In this document: piece by piece, positions 5,465 through 10,977 of the stretch | Layout: each line of letters begins with the position of its first letter | Position numbering within the stretch: position 1 is the stretch's first letter | Assembly (NCBI GenBank): GCA_002309585.1 | Contig: DBXN01000043.1 | Coordinates: 1-10,977 of the forward strand | DNA length: 10,977 nt | From: Verrucomicrobia bacterium UBA1211 | Lineage (GTDB): Bacteria; Verrucomicrobiota; Kiritimatiellia; RFP12; UBA1067 | Direction: 5' to 3' | The notes under the pieces: generated by a model | Seen by the model: the letters and a program-made list of their open reading frames with translations, nothing else | Databases searched by the model: none | Told to the model about the DNA's origin: nothing | Made by a program: the position numbers and the translations under genes

Positions 5465-5568
5465 GATCACATTCCTTTGCTTTGAAGCCTCATGATACGC
5501 GGGGCAGCCAGCCATGAAAGCCCGCAACGCATCGCCTTTCCACCTACTCCGGCGAAAAGTGAAAGAAA

Positions 5569-5597
5569 AATGTAGCATAAACCGTCCGCCCTGTCGA
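5569..5597 (-). promoter_or_regulatory. Promoter of rpmI-rplT
   Basis: On the minus strand TCGACA (5597-5592) and TACATT (5574-5569) are 17 bp apart, matching consensus in 5 of 6 and 4 of 6 bases. Transcription would start near 5562, leaving a leader of roughly 98 nt before rpmI. That is long enough for a regulatory structure, and a GC-rich stem-like segment lies around 5495-5530. Confidence 0.5.
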
Positions 5598-5623
5598 GTG
5601 CGATTTAAAACCCGCCATTTGGC

Positions 5624-5644
5624 GTTGAGGGTTGAGCGTTGAGG
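5624..5644. repeat. Tandem 7-bp repeat, three copies (GTTGAGG)
   Basis: GTTGAGG, GTTGAGC and GTTGAGG follow each other with no spacer. This exact 7-bp periodicity is unlikely in random sequence. It lies 18 bp before a second heptamer array of different sequence. Confidence 0.75.
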
Positions 5645-5661
5645 GAGCCTCCTTTGGAAGT

Positions 5662-5696
5662 GGTCAATGATCAGTGATCAACGATCAATGTTCAGT
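5662..5696. repeat. Tandem 7-bp repeat, five degenerate copies (GATCAAT)
   Basis: Five consecutive heptamers, GGTCAAT, GATCAGT, GATCAAC, GATCAAT and GTTCAGT, fill 35 bp with no gap (consensus GATCART). GATC is present in three of them, so the array could be Dam-methylated if the host has a GATC methylase. Function unknown; compare the short tandemly repeated repetitive heptamers of cyanobacteria. Confidence 0.75.
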
Positions 5697-5732
5697 AACC
5701 ATTTCCCCCTTTCAATCTTCCCGCCGTTTCCG

Positions 5733-5738
5733 TACAAT
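5733..5738 (+). promoter_or_regulatory. Possible -10 box for the acyltransferase gene
   Basis: TACAAT matches the -10 consensus in 5 of 6 bases and lies 61 bp before the ATG at 5800. The hexamer 17 bp upstream, TTTCAA, is a poor -35 match, so this is a tentative call. Confidence 0.35.
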
Positions 5739-5799
5739 GGAAATCGGCTGTGGATAGAGCTGCTTGACGGAAAGCCGGATACGGCCGGAGGGAGAAACG

Positions 5800-6900
5800 A
5801 TGAGTGCGGAGAAGAAGACGGAACGACTTTTCTCGTTGGATTTGCTGCGGGGACTGGATATGGTTCTATTGGCCGTGATCGGGCCGCTGGTGCGGGGCGC
5901 CGACCAGGCATGGGGCTTGCCGAAGCCGGTCATGGCGCAATTCCGCCACGCATGGGCCGGCTTCTCCCTCTGGGACATCATCATGCCAATGTTCATCTTC
6001 ATGTGCGGGGCCGCGATTCCCCTGGCGCTTGAGCGGCGGATGCGGGACGGGCAACCGACGGGCGCGTTCTGGCGCCACGTCGCGTGGCGTTTCGCGTTGC
6101 TGTGGGTGTTCGGCATGATGGCCCAGGGGCGGATACTGACGCTCGACCCGATGCAGATCAGCCCCTACAACAACACCCTCCAGACCATCGCGGCGGGATA
6201 CCTCATCACCGCCCTGCTGATGCTGACGCGCAACCGGATCGTGCAGATCGCGGTGCCGATCCTCCTCTTCGCCGGATACGGTATCCTGCTCGCCTGCCTC
6301 GGGGATTACACCGAGACCGGGAACTTCGCCTATCTGACCGAGATGGCGGTCCTGAAACGGATCGTGCCGGAGGGCAGCAAGGCGTTCCAGGTCGGCGGCT
6401 ACACCTGGTTCCTGACCACGATGATGTTCGGGTTCATGTCGCTCTGCGGGTTCCACTGCACGGCGATCATCCGAAGCGCGCTCGACCCGCGCCGCAAGAC
6501 GGCGATCCTGCTCGCCTTGGGCGGCGGGCTGCTCGGGTTGGGCTGGTTGCTCGCCCTCCGGGTGCCGGTCATCAAGCCGATCTTTACGGTCAGCTTCACG
6601 GCGCAGGCGATGGGATGGTGTGTGCTGGCGTGGACGGCGCTCTACCTAATCACCGATGTCTGCCGGCTACGCCGGGGGCTGGGTGTCATCATCCTCTATG
6701 GACAATTCGCACTGACCGCCTATCTGTGCCACACCGTCTTCCATCCGGCGGTGAACCGCACGGCGGAGATCCTCGCCCAAGGGCTGCCGCGCATCTTCGG
6801 CGAGACCGCGCAACCCTTCACCCTCGCGTGCGTGGCGGGGCTTGTCATCACCGGGATCGTATGGGTCCGCTCGCGCGTGAGCGGTAAGAACGGTCATTGA
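5800..6900 (+). CDS. DUF5009/HGSNAT-like integral membrane acyltransferase
   Basis: This is a 366-aa polytopic membrane protein with about ten hydrophobic segments. The N-terminal RLFSLDLLRGLDMVLLAV (9-26) and the following RHAWAGFSLWDIIMPMFIFM (49-68) are hallmarks of the heparan-alpha-glucosaminide N-acetyltransferase-like family (DUF5009, COG4299). His50 corresponds to the conserved His in the H-x-W-x-GF...D-x-I-x-P motif thought to carry the acetyl group across the membrane in HGSNAT. NTLQTIAAGYLIT (125-137) and LYGQFALTAYLCH (299-311) are further family-like segments. Family members transfer acetyl from cytoplasmic acetyl-CoA to sugar amines or other glycan groups on the far side; the acceptor here is unknown. 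The ATG at 5800 has GGAGGGAG (5787-5794) in front, so the in-frame TTG at 5764 is rejected. It stands alone, followed 136 nt later by the beta-galactosidase gene in the same direction. Confidence 0.85.
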   Translation: MSAEKKTERLFSLDLLRGLDMVLLAVIGPLVRGADQAWGLPKPVMAQFRHAWAGFSLWDIIMPMFIFMCGAAIPLALERRMRDGQPTGAFWRHVAWRFALLWVFGMMAQGRILTLDPMQISPYNNTLQTIAAGYLITALLMLTRNRIVQIAVPILLFAGYGILLACLGDYTETGNFAYLTEMAVLKRIVPEGSKAFQVGGYTWFLTTMMFGFMSLCGFHCTAIIRSALDPRRKTAILLALGGGLLGLGWLLALRVPVIKPIFTVSFTAQAMGWCVLAWTALYLITDVCRLRRGLGVIILYGQFALTAYLCHTVFHPAVNRTAEILAQGLPRIFGETAQPFTLACVAGLVITGIVWVRSRVSGKNGH

Positions 6901-6927
6901 ACACCTCCCTCCGTCCCGTCCGTCCCA

Positions 6928-6967
6928 TAACCTTTTAACCCTTTAACCTTAAAAACAACCCTTTATC
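6928..6967. repeat. Short degenerate direct repeats (TAACCCTTT)
   Basis: Overlapping units TAACCTTTT (6928-6936), TAACCCTTT (6936-6944), TAACCTT (6944-6950) and CAACCCTTT (6956-6964) make up most of the spacer after the acyltransferase gene. They resemble in style, though not in sequence, the heptamer arrays on the other side of that gene. No clear terminator or promoter is seen here; TAAACT at 6985-6990 is a possible weak -10 for the next gene. Confidence 0.5.
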
Positions 6968-7036
6968 CTTTCGGCCTTTTAGGGTAAACTCTTCTTTGTG
7001 CTGGGATTGTCCCGTGCGGAAGAAAGGGAATTACGG

Positions 7037-10000
7037 ATGAAACGGTTGGAAGCGGTGATGGGAACATTGTTGGCTTTGACGGCGGTCGCGCAAGCGGCGG
7101 AAGTATCGTTGTCGGATCTGGACATCTCGAAGACCAAACAGGGCTGGCGGGAACCGGCGCGGGATTTCAACCTTTTCGGCAAACGGTTGAGCGTGGCGGG
7201 CAAGACCTTCCAGACCGGCCTGGCGACCCATGCCAACTCGACACTCTACGTCCGGCTGAACGGCGCGACCCGGTTCCAGGCGTTGGCGGGCGTGGACGAC
7301 ACGCGGGACCAGCCGGGGAAACTGCGCTTCCAGGTCATCGCCGACGGACGGATCATCTGGCAGAGCCCGCTGATGGGCAAAGGTGACGCGCCGGTCGCGG
7401 TGGACGTGGACCTCACCGGTTATCAGACCGCCCTCCTGCGCGTCGACCAGGGTCCGGACGGCAACGCCGGCGACCACGCCGACTGGCTGGAGGCGAAGTT
7501 CATCACCGAATCCGCCAAGAAACCGGAAGCCCTTGACGACCAGCGCTGGCCCAACCTCTGGATCTCCTCGCTCGATCCCGCTTTCGCCATTCCCGAACAG
7601 GCCGTCCAGCGGGGCGGCGTCACCATCGCGGGAAAGGCCTTCGCCGAAGGGGTCTCCTTCACGGGACCGGCCGACTGGGACGTGATCACCGCCGGCGCGC
7701 GCCGGTTCGGCGGCAAGGTCGGCGTCGCGGACGGCTCGCAGGGGAAACTGGCGTTCATCCTCGCGGGCGACGGCAAAACTCTCTGGGAGAGCGGCGAGAT
7801 GAAGGCCGGCGATGCCCCGAAACCGTTTGACGTGAAACTCGACACCGTCGGGATGCTCACCCTCTCCACCCGCGGCGACGCCGCCGCGAAAGGCGGCTGG
7901 ACCGAGACCTTCTGGGAGATGGGCGACGGCGCCTGGCCGATGGCCACCTACCGCAAAGAGGCCTTCGCGGACCGTCCCGAATGGGAGAATCCGCTGGTCT
8001 ACCGGGTCGGGACGGAACCCTCCCGCGCGACGATGATGGTCTACCCCACCCCGAAAGCCGCCCGGAAGGCGCAATCCCGCGCGGATTCGCCCTTCTTCCT
8101 CTCGCTGGACGGCGCGTGGACCTTCAGCTGGGCGCCGAATCCCGACGTCCGCCCGAAGGATTTTTACCGGCCTGATTTTGACGCCGCCGGGTGGAAGACG
8201 ATCGAGGTGCCGAATTCGGTTGAGGTGCTGGGCTACGGCACGCCGCTCTACAAGAACATCGGGTACTATTTCAAGGTCGATCCGCCCTTCGTGACCCGCG
8301 AACCCCCGAAGGAGTTCGTCACCTACAGGGAGCGGAACGGCGTCAGCTCCTTCCGCCGGACCTTCACGCTGCCGGAGAGCTGGCGGGACCGGCAGATCCA
8401 CCTGCGGTTCGACGGGTTCGCCTCGGCGATGTATCTGTGGGTCAACGGCCAGAAGGTCGGATACGCCCAGGACGGCCGCCAGGGCGCCAGCTTCGACGTG
8501 ACCGAGTTTGTCCAGCCGGGTGAGAACCTGATCGCGGTCGAGACCTACCGCCTCTGCGACGGCTCCTACATGGAAGACCAGGACTTCTGGCGGCTCTCGG
8601 GCATCATCCGTCCGGTCTACCTCTGGAGCACCCCGAAACTCCATCTGGAGGATTACTTCGTCCGGACGACAGTCGCGCCGGGCGAGCCGTTTGACGGGCT
8701 ATGGACGCTACGGATTGACGGGACGCTGTCGGTAGCGGCGGACGCCACCCTGGAGGCGGAGCTCTATCCGCGCTCGTTCTCCGGTGGCCGCGTCGCGAAG
8801 GGCAAGGCGATCGCGGTCCGGCGTTCAGGCGCGGCCGCCGTCGAGCTTGATCTCCCGGTCCGCTCCCCCGCCCTCTGGTCCGCCGAGAAACCGAACCTCT
8901 ACACCCTAGTCCTGACCCTTCGGGACGAGCGCGGCAAGGTCGTGGAATCCATTCCCCAGACCGTCGGCTTCCGGCAGGTCGAACGGAAGAACAGCCAGAT
9001 CCTCGTGAACGGCCAGCCGATCCTCATCAAGGGCGTCAACCGCCACGAGATGGATCCCGATCATGGCTACGCGGTTCCCTACGAGCGGATGGTCGAGGAC
9101 ATCCTGATCATGAAGCGGAACAACGTCAACGCCGTCCGGACCTGCCACTACGCCAACGACCCGCGTTGGTTCGACCTCTGCGACCGTTACGGCCTCTACG
9201 TGATGGGCGAGGCGAACCTGGAGACCCACGGCCTCGGTAACGCCCGCAACCCGGTCATCGATCCCAACTTCCGCGCCGCCGCGCTCGACCGCGAGAGCGG
9301 CATGGTCGAACGCGACAAGAACCATCCCTCGATCATCTTCTGGTCGCTCGGCAACGAGAACAACGTCCGCTCCGACTTCTTCGCGCAGGCGTTCAAGCTG
9401 ATCCGCGACCGCGATCCGGGCCGCATGATCCAGAACCAGCAGAACGGTCCCAAGGATCTGATCGACTCGATGTACGCGCGGGTCCGCACCATCACCGACT
9501 ACGGCAAGCGGACCGACACGGATGTGCCGTTCATCATGTGCGAATACTCCCACGCGATGGGTAACTCCTCCGGTAACCTCTCCGACTACTGGAAAGCGAT
9601 CTACACCTACCCGAACCTCCAGGGCGGCTTCATCTGGGACTTCGTGGACCAGGCGCTCCGCAAGCCGATTCCCGCCGAGCGGGCCAAGCGCGGCGGTCCC
9701 CAGACCTTCTGGGCCTACGGCGGCGACTACGGCGACAAGCCCAACGACGACAACTTCAACTGCAACGGCCTGATCCAGGCTGACCGCCGTCCCTCCCCGC
9801 AGATGGAGGAGGTCCGGTACTGCTACCAGAACGTCGCCGTGACGGCGGTTGACGTGACCCGCGCCCAGTTCAAAATCAGGAACCGCGCCTTCTTCACCAA
9901 CCTGAAGGAGTACGTCTGCAAATGGACCTATGAGGAAGATGGCGTGGTCATCGCCAAAGGGTCGCTCGGCAAGCTGGACATCCCGCCGCAGGGCGAGAAA

Positions 10001-10977
10001 GAGATCGCCCTGCCGCTCTCGATGGTCCGCCGTCCCGGCTCGCTGGTCCATGTCTGCACCTGGAACTTCACCTTCCAGACCGCCCAAGCGACCGAATGGG
10101 CGGAGAAGGGCCACCTGATCGCGCGTGACCAGGTCGTCGTGCCCGCCGAAATGACGTTGCCGAAGGGGACCGGCCCGGCGATGTCCGGCCCGATCGAGCT
10201 GAAGGACGGAGAAGCGGCCATCACCGTCGCCACCTCCCGCTACGGGCTGACCATCGATAAGACAACCGGCGCCATCACCTCGCTCACCGCGAACGGGAAA
10301 TCCTTCCTCCAGGCACCGCTGGAGCCGAACTTCTGGCGCGCCCCGACCGACAACGACAGAGGGAATGACATGGTCGGCCGGCTCGGACGCTGGAAAGACG
10401 CCGCCGCCAAACGCGTCGTCACGCGGATCACCCCCCGCCGGGAGGTCAACGGCGATTGCGCGGTGCGCGTCGATCTGGCGTACCCCTCGATGGACGAGAC
10501 CACCGGAACCCTCTCCTACATCTTCACCGTCTCCGGTGAGATCCGGGTTCTGTTCGAACTCCATCCCAAGGCGCGGAAACCGGATGCGAACGCGCCCAAG
10601 AATCAGCCGGCGCCGACCCTGCCCGCCATTCCCCGCATCGGCATGACCACATGGCTGCCGCCCGCCTGCTCGACCGTCACATGGCTCGGCCGCGGCCCGC
10701 ACGAGAACTACTCGGACCGCCTCGCCTCGGCCTTCTTCGGCCGTTACGCCGCCCCCGCCGAATCGTTCTTCTTCCCCTATGTCGAACCGCAGGAGACCGG
10801 CAACCACTGCGACACCTTCTGGGCGCGCTTCACCGACGAAACGGGTGACGGGCTGGAGATTTCCGGCGAACCGACCTTCAACTTCAGTATCCTGCCCTAT
10901 ACGATCCAGGAACTCTCGGCCAAGAAACATCCGTGGGAGTTGGCGCCGTGCGGCAGCCTGGTCCTGAACATCGACTA
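7037..10977 (+). CDS. Secreted GH2 beta-galactosidase with two NPCBM-like modules (partial, 3' end missing)
   Basis: An open frame of 1313 codons runs from ATG 7037 (AAAGGGA at 7023-7029) off the right edge. Order of parts: signal peptide (1-20, MKRLEAVMGTLLALTAVAQA); NPCBM-like module (about 22-156); second related module (about 177-297); GH2 jelly-roll domain from about 315 (GYGTPLYKN 399-407, DGSYMEDQDFWRLSG 508-522); immunoglobulin-like domain to about 645; TIM barrel (IKGVNRHEMDPDHG 664-677, LCDRYGLYVMGEANLETHG 714-732); LacZ domain 4 (about 930-1040); and the Bgal small domain (from about 1069; PNFWRAPTDND 1097-1107; WLGRGPHENYSDR near 1215-1230). The acid/base is Glu774 in WSLGNE and the nucleophile Glu836 in MCEYSHAMGNS, so it should be an active retaining enzyme. 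Oddities: GNENN where LacZ usually has GNESG, and GEAN where E. coli has DEAN. The enzyme hydrolyses terminal beta-galactosides and should act in the periplasm or outside the cell. The final strands, perhaps 40-60 residues, are missing. Confidence 0.93.
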   Translation, partial: MKRLEAVMGTLLALTAVAQAAEVSLSDLDISKTKQGWREPARDFNLFGKRLSVAGKTFQTGLATHANSTLYVRLNGATRFQALAGVDDTRDQPGKLRFQVIADGRIIWQSPLMGKGDAPVAVDVDLTGYQTALLRVDQGPDGNAGDHADWLEAKFITESAKKPEALDDQRWPNLWISSLDPAFAIPEQAVQRGGVTIAGKAFAEGVSFTGPADWDVITAGARRFGGKVGVADGSQGKLAFILAGDGKTLWESGEMKAGDAPKPFDVKLDTVGMLTLSTRGDAAAKGGWTETFWEMGDGAWPMATYRKEAFADRPEWENPLVYRVGTEPSRATMMVYPTPKAARKAQSRADSPFFLSLDGAWTFSWAPNPDVRPKDFYRPDFDAAGWKTIEVPNSVEVLGYGTPLYKNIGYYFKVDPPFVTREPPKEFVTYRERNGVSSFRRTFTLPESWRDRQIHLRFDGFASAMYLWVNGQKVGYAQDGRQGASFDVTEFVQPGENLIAVETYRLCDGSYMEDQDFWRLSGIIRPVYLWSTPKLHLEDYFVRTTVAPGEPFDGLWTLRIDGTLSVAADATLEAELYPRSFSGGRVAKGKAIAVRRSGAAAVELDLPVRSPALWSAEKPNLYTLVLTLRDERGKVVESIPQTVGFRQVERKNSQILVNGQPILIKGVNRHEMDPDHGYAVPYERMVEDILIMKRNNVNAVRTCHYANDPRWFDLCDRYGLYVMGEANLETHGLGNARNPVIDPNFRAAALDRESGMVERDKNHPSIIFWSLGNENNVRSDFFAQAFKLIRDRDPGRMIQNQQNGPKDLIDSMYARVRTITDYGKRTDTDVPFIMCEYSHAMGNSSGNLSDYWKAIYTYPNLQGGFIWDFVDQALRKPIPAERAKRGGPQTFWAYGGDYGDKPNDDNFNCNGLIQADRRPSPQMEEVRYCYQNVAVTAVDVTRAQFKIRNRAFFTNLKEYVCKWTYEEDGVVIAKGSLGKLDIPPQGEKEIALPLSMVRRPGSLVHVCTWNFTFQTAQATEWAEKGHLIARDQVVVPAEMTLPKGTGPAMSGPIELKDGEAAITVATSRYGLTIDKTTGAITSLTANGKSFLQAPLEPNFWRAPTDNDRGNDMVGRLGRWKDAAAKRVVTRITPRREVNGDCAVRVDLAYPSMDETTGTLSYIFTVSGEIRVLFELHPKARKPDANAPKNQPAPTLPAIPRIGMTTWLPPACSTVTWLGRGPHENYSDRLASAFFGRYAAPAESFFFPYVEPQETGNHCDTFWARFTDETGDGLEISGEPTFNFSILPYTIQELSAKKHPWELAPCGSLVLNID

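Larger units (their letters stand above)
5465..5799. other. Divergent spacer between rpmI and the acyltransferase
   Basis: No gene is seen in these 335 bases. In order they hold the rpmI leader, the rpmI promoter (5569-5597), three tandem heptamers (5624-5644), five degenerate tandem heptamers (5662-5696), and a -10-like TACAAT (5733-5738) for the plus-strand acyltransferase gene. There is no trace of infC. Confidence 0.6.

Noticed and set aside
5465..5578. N-terminal extension of L35 to a 104-aa form
   Set aside because: L35 is about 65 aa, the conserved start MPKMKTKKS is at 5464 with its own Shine-Dalgarno, and the extension overlaps the predicted leader and promoter.
5624..5696. CRISPR array
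   Set aside because: Units are 7 bp with no spacers, far too short for CRISPR repeats, and no cas genes are present.
7031..8644. 537-aa minus-strand open frame under the beta-galactosidase gene
   Set aside because: It is antisense to a well-supported GH2 enzyme and arises from GC-biased codon use.
8906..10930. 674-aa minus-strand open frame under the beta-galactosidase gene
   Set aside because: Also antisense to conserved GH2 motifs; low-complexity composition and no recognisable domain.

Overview
This looks like chromosomal DNA of a Gram-negative bacterium of moderately high GC content, probably from a metagenome. Three things point loosely to the Verrucomicrobiota/Kiritimatiellota/Planctomycetota (PVC) side of the tree: a very large secreted GH2 beta-galactosidase with NPCBM-type modules, a DUF5009/HGSNAT-like membrane acyltransferase, and intergenic spacers made of short degenerate tandem repeats. 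This placement is an inference; no 16S or other diagnostic marker is in the window.

Layout. (1) 1-1630 is a visibly AT-richer, accessory-looking stretch. It holds the start of an unidentified minus-strand gene at the left edge (1-115), a 79-nt stretch that vaguely resembles a decayed tRNA (192-270), and a minus-strand two-gene module (1215 to 383). In that module a 78-aa protein overlaps by 4 nt a 199-aa GNAT-fold protein, behind a promoter that carries a palindrome. This has the layout of a toxin-antitoxin pair. Several hairpins follow in the spacer 1216-1627. (2) 1590-4323 is a plus-strand operon with a good sigma70-like promoter: a two-module AAA+ ATPase of the CbxX/SpoVK class (degenerate first module, canonical second module) and a 157-aa YbjN-like protein. 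(3) 4328-4819 encodes a minus-strand DUF1643 protein, tail-to-tail with the YbjN-like gene and only 4 nt from it. (4) 4838-5597 is the ribosomal protein operon rpmI-rplT on the minus strand, with promoter, overlapping stop/Shine-Dalgarno and a strong intrinsic terminator. infC, the usual first gene of this operon, is not next to it. (5) 5624-5799 is a spacer with two arrays of 7-bp tandem repeats. (6) 5800-6900 encodes a multi-pass membrane acyltransferase. (7) 7037-10977 encodes a secreted NPCBM-NPCBM-GH2 beta-galactosidase that runs off the right edge.

How the parts work together. The right half combines housekeeping ribosomal genes with a plausible glycan-use pair: a secreted beta-galactosidase and a membrane acetyltransferase of the heparan-glucosaminide type. 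The left half is accessory: the GNAT pair, the AAA+/YbjN-like pair and DUF1643. The two best candidates for under-described biology are the GNAT pair, whose small partner lacks the expected ribbon-helix-helix look, and the AAA+/YbjN-like operon.

All functional calls rest on reading motifs by eye; no database search or folding program was run.
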